A stretch of 64,000 nt of DNA from PSRJ01 sp963825305 (GTDB taxonomy: Bacteria > Acidobacteriota > Terriglobia > Bryobacterales > Bryobacteraceae), in assembly GCA_963825305.1 (NCBI GenBank), contig CAWGTA010000009.1, positions 62,001-126,000 of the forward strand, given 5' to 3'. Below, in pieces: positions 1 to 7,098 of the stretch. The notes below the pieces were generated by a model. It did no database searches and was not told the origin of the DNA. It was given only the letters and a program-made list of their open reading frames with translations. Within the stretch, counting starts at the first letter, position 1. Each line of letters opens with the position of its first letter. The position numbers were made by a program, and so were the translations under genes.

Positions 1-807
1 CACGCCAGTAATCCAGGCCGCGGTCGAATGATACTGGGCGATGCCGTGGACCTTCTCTCCGGCGCTGCGCTGGTTGTAGGCCATGGCTCCCAAGATGGGC
101 GTCAGCACCATGCCCGTGCCGTGAACCCAGGCCAACGCCCGATGCAGCCGGATGGGCCCGCGTCTGGTGGCCCCCGGAATCTTAGGCGCGAAGACAGCAA
201 AGTAGGCGGTGGTGAAATACATCCCCGCGGTGATCCCGCCCAAAGTGGCATGTAACTCGCGACCGGACGCGCTGATGTTCTTCCTGCTCGCGGCCCCGTT
301 CGAAGTGATCAGTGTGGCGATCAGAGGGGCAGTGGTGATCAAACCGAGCCGTTGATGAATTAGCAGCATGTGCGATCGCTTGTCAAGCAGTTGCTGGTTT
401 TGGGAGCTTCCCTGGGCTTGCTCCGGCGTGATGCCCAGATCGCCCAGCGAAGGCGCCGACGAGCTAGTCAGGGCGACGTCGATCTTTGCTGTCGCGCCCG
501 ATGCGAGCGTCACTTTCGCGGTACCGGCTGCGAATCCATCCGCCGAAACGGAAACTTCGTAATCGCCGGGCAACAGGTTCGGTACGGTGTAGAGCCCGGC
601 GGAATTGGTTTGGGCCTGCACCGTTTGACCTGAGCTCACATTCTTGACGGACACGCTGGCGTTCGCAACAATCGCGCCCGCAGGATTAGTGACGGTACCC
701 GACAGCGTGGCGTTCTGAGCCTGCGCCAATGGGCTGAAGATCGAAGCGAGAATCACCAACCCAAGTGCGAGCTTCGCCGCGGTCGAAGACGTTGGAGGTC
801 CTTCCAT
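1..807 (-). CDS. Signal-peptide protein with CnaB-like domain and histidine-bearing membrane helices (partial)
   Basis: The gene runs off the left edge, so its C-terminus is missing. The ATG has GAGAGG six bases upstream. Residues 1-30 form a Sec signal peptide ending AQA. Residues about 32-105 look like a carboxypeptidase-regulatory (CnaB-type) beta-sandwich: GTVTNPAGAIV followed by NSAGLYTVPNLLPGDYEV. From about residue 138 the protein turns into at least three hydrophobic helices with spaced histidines (LLIHQRLG, ELHATLGG, LHRALAWVHG, AQYHST). That spacing recalls cytochrome b561-like or ferric-reductase-like four-helix proteins with paired haem ligands. The family resemblance is inference. 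The frame is open over all 269 codons seen. I cannot name a substrate or partner. Confidence 0.75.
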   Translation of the reverse strand, partial: MEGPPTSSTAAKLALGLVILASIFSPLAQAQNATLSGTVTNPAGAIVANASVSVKNVSSGQTVQAQTNSAGLYTVPNLLPGDYEVSVSADGFAAGTAKVTLASGATAKIDVALTSSSAPSLGDLGITPEQAQGSSQNQQLLDKRSHMLLIHQRLGLITTAPLIATLITSNGAASRKNISASGRELHATLGGITAGMYFTTAYFAVFAPKIPGATRRGPIRLHRALAWVHGTGMVLTPILGAMAYNQRSAGEKVHGIAQYHSTAAWITGV

Positions 808-876
808 GGAATGCCTCTCTCATTGTAGATTTGCTGAGTATACGGGGTTGACGTCCTGCGAGTTAGGTAGGTTGCG

Positions 877-899
877 GTTTTCGGGGCAGGGCATGGCCC
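877..899 (-). terminator. GC-rich hairpin after the small protein gene
   Basis: GGGGCAGGGC and GCCCCGCCCC flank the three bases ATG, giving a ten-pair stem with one wobble on the minus strand. It lies 27 bases past the stop of the 57-residue ORF and 70 bases before the next minus-strand start. There is no clear T tract, so factor-independent termination is only possible. Confidence 0.35.
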
Positions 900-925
900 C
901 GCCCCACAATTGAGGAGGACTGACC

Positions 926-1099
926 TTACTTACTATCGCCGTCGTGGTCGACGTCGCCGGCTGCTTTGACAGCAGCGCTGCTCAGCTGAACGCTATCCTG
1001 GACCTGTGCTGCCGGGGGTTTGGCAGGGAGTTGGGAAGGCGTCGGCTTATTCTGCACTGCATAATTCAAGGGACTTGCACCGTTCACACCACTGATCAT
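926..1099 (-). CDS. Small protein of 57 residues, unknown function
   Basis: A short ORF starting MISGVNGASP and ending DVDHDGDSK, with GGAGGT eleven bases upstream of the ATG. The sequence is proline- and alanine-rich, has no membrane segment, and contains DSVQLSSAAVKAA followed by an acidic DHDGD tail. The VQLSSAA stretch faintly recalls the N-terminal part of FlgM-like anti-sigma proteins, but no flagellar gene is near, so I do not assign that. It lies between rarA and the partial membrane gene, all on the same strand. A GC-rich inverted repeat at 877-899 follows its stop. Function unknown. Confidence 0.5.
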   Translation of the reverse strand: MISGVNGASPLNYAVQNKPTPSQLPAKPPAAQVQDSVQLSSAAVKAAGDVDHDGDSK

Positions 1100-1186
1100 C
1101 TGGGATGAGAACCTCCATCAGGCTTATCGTCCCCAATCCGCGGAATTCGAGTACATTCTTAGAGGACCGATTCTGGCGCGGTGCTT

Positions 1187-2476
1187 TCACGATTTCGCTT
1201 TCAACTTCCGGATCTCCTCCAGCCGTTCCGCGATGCGTTTTTCCAGGCCGCGATCGGTCGGGAAATAGTATTGCCGCCCCGCCAAAGAAGGCGGCAGGCA
1301 CTCCATATCCGGAATGGCATTCTCGACGTTGTGCGCGTGCTGGTACCCCTGACCGTAGCCCCACGCTTTCATATCGCGCGTCGGCGCATTGCGCAACTGC
1401 ATCGGCACCGGCTCGGCAATGGTCTTCTCCACGTCCTCGTGAACGGCGCCCATGGCCCGATAGGCCGCATCCGATTTCGGCGCGACGCACAGATAGATGG
1501 CCACCTGCGCCAGCGCCAGGTCGCCTTCCGGTATGCCCAGAAAATGCACCGCCTGCATGGCCGCCACCGCCTGCTCCAGCGCGCGCGGATCGGCCAGGCT
1601 GATGTCTTCAATCGCCATACGAATTAAGCGCCGCGCAATATACAGGCGGTCCTCGCCCGCCTCCAGCATGCGGGTCAGCCAGTAGAGCGAGGCGTCCACA
1701 TCGCTCGACCGCACGGACTTGTGCAGCGCCGAGATCAGGTTGAAGTGCTCTTCGCCGCCCTTGTCGTACAGCAGCACCTTGCGCTGCATGGCATCCTGCA
1801 CGGCCTGTTCCGAGAGCACGCCGGAAGCCGAAGCCGCGCCCGCCGCCTCCAGCGTATTGTACGCCTGGCGCGCATCGCCGTTCACATAGATGCCGATTTG
1901 CTCCAACAATTCGTCGGGTGCTTCCAGGCCGACCACCGGCAACGCGCGCCGCAGCAGTGTGACAATCTCCGGCACGGTTAAGCCACGCAGCGCATAGACC
2001 CTCGACCGCGACAGCAGCGCCGCGATCACTTCGAATGACGGGTTCTCCGTGGTGGCGCCAATCAGGATGATGTCGCCGCGCTCCACGTAGGGCAGAAACG
2101 CGTCCTGCTGCGCTTTGTTGAAGCGATGGATTTCATCGATGAAGAGGATGGTGCGGCGGCCCATGCGGCGCAGCCTCTCGGCATCCGCCATCACAGCTTT
2201 GATCTCTTTGATGCCGCTGAGCACCGCGCTGAAAGGGATGAACTCGCATTTCGTGATGCGCGCGATCAGGCGCGCCAGCGTAGTCTTGCCCACGCCCGGA
2301 GGTCCCCACAGAATGATGGAGGTGAGCTCGTCGCGCTCGATTTGCCGCCGCAGGGGTTTTCCAGGTCCAAGGATGTGCTCCTGCCCGATGAAATCCTCCA
2401 GCCGCTCGGGCCGCATACGCTCGGCCAGCGGGCGTTTGGCGTCTTCGTGCGGCGCCGTGGTATCGAAGAGACTCAC
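1187..2476 (-). CDS. rarA: Replication-associated recombination protein A (AAA+ ATPase)
   Basis: RarA/MgsA is a clamp-loader-like AAA+ ATPase that acts at stalled replication forks and is related to eukaryotic WRNIP1. I place the start at a GTG whose bases overlap the TGA of the upstream methyltransferase (GTGA), giving 429 residues, the normal family length. Reading further upstream in this frame only gives an antisense-like extension. The protein opens SLFDTTAPHEDAKRPLAERMRP, typical of the family. Walker A GPPGVGKT is at about residues 58-65, followed by Walker B ILFIDEIHRFNK and the sensor segment GATTENPSFEV. The C-terminal half has the MgsA-type tetramerisation region (LYWLTRMLEAGEDRLYIARRL). 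The stop-start overlap suggests translational coupling. Confidence 0.95.
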   Translation of the reverse strand: MSLFDTTAPHEDAKRPLAERMRPERLEDFIGQEHILGPGKPLRRQIERDELTSIILWGPPGVGKTTLARLIARITKCEFIPFSAVLSGIKEIKAVMADAERLRRMGRRTILFIDEIHRFNKAQQDAFLPYVERGDIILIGATTENPSFEVIAALLSRSRVYALRGLTVPEIVTLLRRALPVVGLEAPDELLEQIGIYVNGDARQAYNTLEAAGAASASGVLSEQAVQDAMQRKVLLYDKGGEEHFNLISALHKSVRSSDVDASLYWLTRMLEAGEDRLYIARRLIRMAIEDISLADPRALEQAVAAMQAVHFLGIPEGDLALAQVAIYLCVAPKSDAAYRAMGAVHEDVEKTIAEPVPMQLRNAPTRDMKAWGYGQGYQHAHNVENAIPDMECLPPSLAGRQYYFPTDRGLEKRIAERLEEIRKLKAKS

Positions 2477-3273
2477 GACTGGAGCGCCCTCTGCCGCCGC
2501 GCTTCGTACAACATGATCCCCGCCGCCACCGCGGCATTCAGCGATTCCACACCCACGGTCGGAATGGCTACGTCCAGCGCGGCCGCGCGCAATTCGCCGC
2601 CCACGCCCCGGGCTTCGTTGCCGATAATCAATCCGCACCGGGCACTGAGATCGACCTGCGCCAGCGAGCGCACTCCGGAACGCGCCGGCACACCGGCATA
2701 CAACTCCACGCGGTTCTGTTGCAGCGCCGCACGCGCCAGGGCCGCGTCCACAGCATGCAGAAACGGAACGCGGAAGAGCGAGCCTGCCGATGCCCGCAGC
2801 GTTTTGGGATTGTACGGGCTGGCCGTCCCCTTGATGAAGAGGACGCCGGTGGCCCCGAACGCCTCGGCCGCGCGCACGATGGCGCCGCAGTTGCCCGGGT
2901 CTTGCAGCCCATCGAGCACCGGCACCAGCGGACAGCCGCGGAACAGTTGTTCCAGTTTCCATTCCGGCGGCTTCACCAGGGCAATCACGCCTTGGCTGGT
3001 TTCCGTCGCGGACAAACCGGCCATCAGGGAATCGGGAACTACCACGATTTTGATGCGGCCCAATCCCCGCACGTGGCCTTCGGCGGCAGACCTCACCGAC
3101 TCCGCCGCCAGTACGGTCTTGACCTCGCAGTCGCTACGCAGCGCCTCTTCCAGCAGATGAAACGTCTCAGCCACGCACCATCCCTCCGGCGTGAGGCCGC
3201 CGCGTGCGATGGCGCGCCGTACGTCTTTGAGCAGCGGATTGGACGCGCTCGTAATCGTTTCGGGCTTCGCCAT
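2473..3273 (-). CDS. SpoU/TrmH-family RNA 2'-O-methyltransferase
   Basis: A 266-residue SPOUT-class enzyme that would transfer methyl from SAM to a ribose 2'-OH of rRNA or tRNA. The N-terminal substrate-binding part (about 1-95) contains TSASNPLLKDVRRA, as in TsnR/RlmB-like proteins. The catalytic domain shows LDGLQDPGNCGAIVRAAEAFG (motif 1), GLIIGNEARGV (motif 2) and VESLNAAVAAGIMLYEA (motif 3), which together form the trefoil knot. The RNA target cannot be told from sequence. It is the first gene of a pair with rarA (overlapping stop and start). Its ATG lies only 22 bp from a divergent DUF218 gene, so the two promoters must overlap. Confidence 0.92.
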   Translation of the reverse strand: MAKPETITSASNPLLKDVRRAIARGGLTPEGWCVAETFHLLEEALRSDCEVKTVLAAESVRSAAEGHVRGLGRIKIVVVPDSLMAGLSATETSQGVIALVKPPEWKLEQLFRGCPLVPVLDGLQDPGNCGAIVRAAEAFGATGVLFIKGTASPYNPKTLRASAGSLFRVPFLHAVDAALARAALQQNRVELYAGVPARSGVRSLAQVDLSARCGLIIGNEARGVGGELRAAALDVAIPTVGVESLNAAVAAGIMLYEARRQRALQS

Positions 3274-3295
3274 CTTACAATTAAAGTTACCGCAG

Positions 3296-3883
3296 ATGAA
3301 ACGGACCGTATGGAACGCGACGGCGATCGTGGTTTCCGCGCTCGTGATCTATATAGCGTTCCTGTCGGTGCGGATCGAACGCCAGTCGGTCCAGGACGAA
3401 GCCCAGCCCGCGGACGTGATCCTGGTGTTGGGCGCGGCTGAATACCGGGGCCGCCCTTCCCCGGTGCTGCGCGCCCGCCTGGATCACGCCCTGGCGCTCT
3501 ATCGGCGTCAACTGGCGCCACGCATCATGACGACCGGCGGCCCGGGCGGCGATCCCATCTTCACCGAAGGGGCGGTGGGACGCACGTATTTGATGAGCCA
3601 GGGCGTCCCTTCCGAGGCCATCATCGTGGAAACGGAAGGCGAGAGCACGGTCCACTCGATCGCTCTGGCCGCCGAGATTCTGCGACGCATGAGCCTCAGC
3701 TCCGCGATCGTGGTGAGCGACGGTTATCATATCTATCGCGTGAAAGAAATGCTGCGCTCCCACGGGCTTACGGTCTATGGGTCGCCGCGTAAAGAGCTCA
3801 ATCCCGAGCCGCTGCGCGAGCAATGGAACTACGTCAAGCAAGCGATCGGCTACGTACTATGGCGGGTCGGAGTACCCGTGTGA
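3296..3883 (+). CDS. DUF218 / YdcF-like membrane-anchored protein
   Basis: The 195-residue protein begins with one N-terminal transmembrane helix (about residues 6-24), then a DUF218 Rossmann-like domain. Family hallmarks are ADVILVLGAAEYRGRPSPVLRARLDHAL near the start, IMTTGGPGGDP in the middle, EGESTVHSIALA, and AIVVSDGYHIYRVKEML. Such domains occur in YdcF, SanA and ElyC, proteins linked to envelope or cell-wall integrity; the reaction is not established. I chose the ATG at 3296 because longer upstream readings lie antisense to the methyltransferase. It is divergent from that gene and followed by the DUF1385 gene. Confidence 0.85.
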   Translation: MKRTVWNATAIVVSALVIYIAFLSVRIERQSVQDEAQPADVILVLGAAEYRGRPSPVLRARLDHALALYRRQLAPRIMTTGGPGGDPIFTEGAVGRTYLMSQGVPSEAIIVETEGESTVHSIALAAEILRRMSLSSAIVVSDGYHIYRVKEMLRSHGLTVYGSPRKELNPEPLREQWNYVKQAIGYVLWRVGVPV

Positions 3884-3936
3884 CTGTGGGAGGCCATGGC
3901 TAAGTAACGTATAATAGGGAGGAACTGAGAGGTTTT

Positions 3937-4926
3937 GTGTCTGTACGCACTTTTTTTCGTCTTTTTACCAACTTACAAATGATGCCCGTTCTCGAGAGCG
4001 GCGAAGAAACGCTGGTCGGCGGGCAGGCCGTGGTGGAGGGCGTCATGATGCGTGCCCCGCACAGTTATTGCGTGGCGGTGCGCCAGCCCAACGGCCAGGT
4101 CGTCACGGAAGAGCTGCCGCTGGAGCGCATGTCCGAGAAGTACAAGATTTTCAAGTACCCGCTCTTTAGGGGTTGTGGAACCCTCTTCCAGGCAATGAAA
4201 CTGGGCGGCAGGGCGCTGAAGTTTTCCGCCGCTGCGTCCCTGACCGAGGAAGAGAAGCCCGCTGCTGCCGGCCAGAAGAAGGAAGAGATTCCGGGTTGGG
4301 CATTTGTGACGCCGCTCATCTTCTCTCTGGCGTTTTACATCCTGGCCTATAAGTTTATCCCGCTCTACCTGGCTACGCGGCTGGGCAAAATCTACCCCAT
4401 TCTGGCGGGCCGGATTGCGTCCAGCACCGTGGGCGGCATCGTCCGGCTGTGTATTCTACTGGCTATTCTCTACGGAGTCTCGCGGCTCAAAGATATGCGC
4501 CGCATTTTCGAATACCACGGGGCCGAGCACAAAGTCGTGTTCAATTTTGAATCGGGCCAGCCGGTGACGGTAGAAAACGCCCAGCGCTACACCACGTTCC
4601 ATCCGCGCTGCGGCACCAGTTTCCTGTTCGTGCTGTTCCTGCTGACGATCCCGGTCTACGCGCTGATTCCCTTCGATGGCTTCCTCGCCAAGTTGCTCTG
4701 CCAGATCGCACTGATCCCCGTGCTGGTAGGCCTGAGCTACGAATTGATCCGGTTTGCCGCTAAGCGGCGTGGCTCCTTGCTGGCGGTCATCACAGCGCCG
4801 GGCTTGTGGATGCAGCGCATCACCACGAAACCGCCCGCCGACGATCAGACCAGTGTGGCCATCCACGCCCTGGAAGGCGCCATGGCTCTGGAAAAATCGC
4901 AAGGCGGACAGCTCGTCATCGCATAA
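3937..4926 (+). CDS. DUF1385 (YqhQ-like) membrane protein
   Basis: A 329-residue integral membrane protein. The signature ETLVGGQAVVEGVMMRAP lies near residues 24-41, and PLFRGCGTLFQAMKLG, EYHGAEHKVVFNFE and FHPRCGTSFLFVLF follow, all characteristic of DUF1385. About four hydrophobic segments fall at residues 125-145, 165-185, 225-245 and 255-275. The GTG start at 3937 is preferred because GGGAGGAACTGAGAGG lies just upstream, whereas the internal ATGs at 3979 and 3982 lack a ribosome binding site. The family often sits next to rpmE and prfA; here prfA follows by 6 bp, so co-transcription with prfA-prmC is likely. Function is not established. Confidence 0.9.
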   Translation: MSVRTFFRLFTNLQMMPVLESGEETLVGGQAVVEGVMMRAPHSYCVAVRQPNGQVVTEELPLERMSEKYKIFKYPLFRGCGTLFQAMKLGGRALKFSAAASLTEEEKPAAAGQKKEEIPGWAFVTPLIFSLAFYILAYKFIPLYLATRLGKIYPILAGRIASSTVGGIVRLCILLAILYGVSRLKDMRRIFEYHGAEHKVVFNFESGQPVTVENAQRYTTFHPRCGTSFLFVLFLLTIPVYALIPFDGFLAKLLCQIALIPVLVGLSYELIRFAAKRRGSLLAVITAPGLWMQRITTKPPADDQTSVAIHALEGAMALEKSQGGQLVIA

Positions 4927-4932
4927 AGCTCC

Positions 4933-6011
4933 ATGCAATTCAGTCAAAAACTGGACCAGCTCGAAAAACGCTTCGACGAGCTGAACGCACAGATGGCCGA
5001 TCCGGCGGTGATCAGTGACGCGGCGGAATACCGCAAGGTCACCAAGGCGCACAGCGAGATCTCCGAAATCGTCGGCAAGTACCGCGACTGGAAACGCGTG
5101 GAAGACGCGCTCTCGCAGGCACGCCCCATGCTCGAAGACCGCGATCCCGACCTGAAAGCCATGGCTCAGGAAGAGGTGACGCGCCTGGAGCCGGAGCTGG
5201 CGGCCATCGAAGAGGAGCTCAAGGTTCTGCTGCTCCCCAAGGATCCGCTCGACGAAAAGAACGTGGTGCTCGGAAATCCGCGCCGGCACGGGCGGAGACG
5301 AAGCTACGCTGTTCGCCGCCGAGATCTTTCGCATGTACAGCCGTTACGCCGAGACGCAGGGCTGGAAGATTGAAATCACATCGAGCAGCGAATCGTCCGT
5401 GGGTGGGTTGAAGGAAGTGATCGCGCTCATCAATGGCGACAAGGTGTACAGCAAGCTGAAGTATGAAAGCGGCGTGCATCGCGTGCAACGCGTACCGGTG
5501 ACGGAGCAGCAAGGCCGCGTTCACACCTCGGCCATCACCGTCGCGGTGCTGCCGGAAGCCGACGAAGTCGAAATCAAGATCGAACCCAAAGACATCCGCA
5601 TCGATACTTTCTGTTCCTCCGGACCGGGCGGACAATCGGTGAATACCACGTATTCCGCCGTGCGCATCACGCACTTGCCCACTGGTCTGGTTGTCTCCTG
5701 CCAGGACGAAAAATCCCAGATCAAGAACCGTGCCAAGGCGGAGCGCGTGCTGCGATCGCGGCTTATACGAGCTGGAGCTGGAAAAGCAGCAGGCCGCCCT
5801 GGGGGCCGAGCGCCGCAGCCAGGTTGGCACGGGTGATCGCAGCGAGAAAATCCGCACGTATAACTTCCCGCAGAATCGGCTGACCGACCATCGCATCGGG
5901 TTTACGCTGCATCAACTCGATTTCGTGATGGACGGCAAGCTGGATCCCGTCATCGACGCGCTGATCGCATACTACCGGACAGGCCCGGGCGGGCAGGGCG
6001 CCGCAGCCTGA
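4933..6011 (+). CDS. prfA: Peptide chain release factor 1 (two apparent frameshifts)
   Basis: RF1 reads UAA and UAG stop codons and triggers peptidyl-tRNA hydrolysis. Three pieces in successive frames make one protein: an N-terminal coiled coil (FSQKLDQLEKRFDELNAQ), a middle with the RF1 recognition region RVQRVPVTEQQGRVHTSA (PxT tripeptide) and the catalytic GPGGQSVN, and a C-terminus NFPQNRLTDHRIG. Frame changes near 5272 (extra G in CTCGGAAAT) and near 5765 (extra A in CTTATACG) are each explained by one inserted base. Without them the gene is 1077 nt, 358 residues, the usual RF1 length. The sites do not resemble the programmed frameshift of prfB. The gene must be intact in the living cell, so sequencing error is likely. 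prmC follows by 7 bp. Confidence 0.93.
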
Positions 6012-6018
6012 CGCCGCC

Positions 6019-6843
6019 ATGACGGTGCAGACCGCGCTGCTCCAGGGGACCAGCCTCCTGGAGGACGCGAGAATTTCCGTGCCCCGGCTCACCGCGGAAG
6101 TGCTGCTGGCCCACGCCATGCGCTCGGAGCGCGTGTACCTGTTCGCGCATCCCGAGCAGGAACTCCGCGAAGTGGAGTGGCTGCACTATGGCCGCTACCT
6201 GCACGAGCGCCTGGAAGGCAAGCCGACCCAATACATCACCCGGCGGCAGGAATTTTACGGGCGCGAATTCCGCGTCACTTCCGACGTCCTGATCCCGCGG
6301 CCGGAGACGGAGGGCGTGGTGGAAGCCGCGCTCGAAATCGCGCGCGGCGCACGGCGCATCCTCGATGTCGGCACCGGTTCCGGAGCGCTGGCCTTGACGC
6401 TGCAACTCGAAACCGGCGCGGAAACCTGGGCCACGGAGATCTCGGCGCCGGCGGCGGCAGTGGCCGCGGCGAACGCGCGGCGGCTCGGCGCGAAGGTGGG
6501 CCTCGTAGTGTGCGATCTGGTCAATGCCATTGCCGACGCCAGCTTCGACTTGATCGTGTGCAACCCGCCTTATGTTCCGCTCTCAGCGCGCGACGGCTTG
6601 CAGCGCGAAGTGCGCGACTGGGAACCACAGGTGGCGCTATTCGGTGGCGAAACCGGATTCGATATCTACGACCGGATCGTCGCCGAAACGCCCCGCGTGC
6701 TGCGCCCGTCCGGCTGGCTCGTGATGGAACTCGGCTTCGGCAGCCTGGAGCATGTGGCGAGGCTCTTGAGCACCTGGAAATCCTCCTTCATTCAACCAGA
6801 CCTGGCAGGCATTCCGCGGGTCATTGCGGCCCGGAGACCTTAG
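6019..6843 (+). CDS. prmC: Release factor glutamine N5-methyltransferase
   Basis: PrmC (HemK) methylates the glutamine of the GGQ motif in release factors using SAM. The 274-residue protein has an N-terminal helical domain (about 1-90) and a Rossmann methyltransferase domain. It carries RILDVGTGSGALALTL (SAM-binding motif I) and CNPPYVP (the NPPY motif holding the substrate glutamine amide). RQEFYGREF and LIPRPETEG before the SAM motif are also typical. It follows prfA by 7 bp in the classic prfA-prmC arrangement, so enzyme and substrate are made together. Confidence 0.95.
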   Translation: MTVQTALLQGTSLLEDARISVPRLTAEVLLAHAMRSERVYLFAHPEQELREVEWLHYGRYLHERLEGKPTQYITRRQEFYGREFRVTSDVLIPRPETEGVVEAALEIARGARRILDVGTGSGALALTLQLETGAETWATEISAPAAAVAAANARRLGAKVGLVVCDLVNAIADASFDLIVCNPPYVPLSARDGLQREVRDWEPQVALFGGETGFDIYDRIVAETPRVLRPSGWLVMELGFGSLEHVARLLSTWKSSFIQPDLAGIPRVIAARRP

Positions 6844-6854
6844 CGGCCGCCACA

Positions 6855-6905
6855 CCGGTGACAAGATCACCGGCGCTACGTAACGCCGGCGGTCCCCGCC
6901 GCCGG
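6855..6905 (-). repeat. Dispersed repeat family A, copy 1 (inverted orientation)
   Basis: Read on the minus strand this is two adjacent hairpins: CCGGCGG...CCGCCGG, then GGCGTTACGTAGCGCCGG followed by TGATCTTGTCACCGG. It matches copies near 33827, 43340, 49346 and 62022 over most of its length. It lies just after the prmC stop, between genes, like a REP/BIME element. Confidence 0.75.
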
Positions 6906-6931
6906 TTAGACGGCCCGTCGTAAATTTACCT

Positions 6932-7006
6932 CATGAAAACGGCATAAAGATTGCGTCCTCGCTTCGCATGAAGAAGCTATAAAGACTCCATAAAGAAGTC
7001 ATGAAG
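6932..7006 (+). promoter_or_regulatory. Array of six 11-bp-phased heptamers upstream of aspartokinase
   Basis: Heptamers of the form YATRAAR begin at 6932 (CATGAAA), 6943 (CATAAAG), 6967 (CATGAAG), 6978 (TATAAAG), 6989 (CATAAAG) and 7000 (CATGAAG). Steps are 11, 24, 11, 11 and 11 bp. Direct repeats with 11-bp phasing are how OmpR/PhoB-family response regulators bind DNA as tandem dimers, and the TCATAAA-like core resembles pho-type boxes. No response regulator gene lies in this window. The target would be the aspartokinase gene about 93 bp downstream. The periodicity is directly visible; the binding protein is inference. Confidence 0.6.
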
Positions 7007-7071
7007 TAAGTAGCTTCCGCCGCGCCTGCGGGCATCTAATCGGATATGCGTGAATGAGTGGCGGGAGCCGC

Positions 7072-7090
7072 TCCTCCACGCTAAGGAGGA
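7072..7090 (+). promoter_or_regulatory. Possible Shine-Dalgarno-sequestering hairpin of the aspartokinase gene
   Basis: TCCTCC at 7072-7077 can pair with GGAGGA at 7085-7090, leaving the 7-base loop ACGCTAA. The second arm is the ribosome binding site of the aspartokinase GTG start at 7099. A second small stem GGAGC/GCTCC lies just upstream and could compete for the first arm. This could tune translation, but the stem is only six pairs. Confidence 0.35.
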
Positions 7091-7098
7091 TTAGAGCA

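Noticed and set aside
2474..2962. Longer rarA starting inside the methyltransferase gene
   Set aside because: The extra 160 residues are Arg/Gly/Ala-rich, overlap a well-conserved gene in another frame, and are absent from the family; the GTGA overlap explains the start.
5265..5770. Programmed frameshifting in the release factor gene
   Set aside because: The known case is prfB, at one early in-frame stop with a CUUUGA slippery site. Here the gene is prfA by its PxT motif, with two shifts at unrelated sites, and the same kind of shift occurs in many neighbours.
6844..7098. Lysine riboswitch upstream of aspartokinase
   Set aside because: The leader is too short and lacks the conserved multi-helix core. 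What is visible is a direct-repeat array and a small hairpin.
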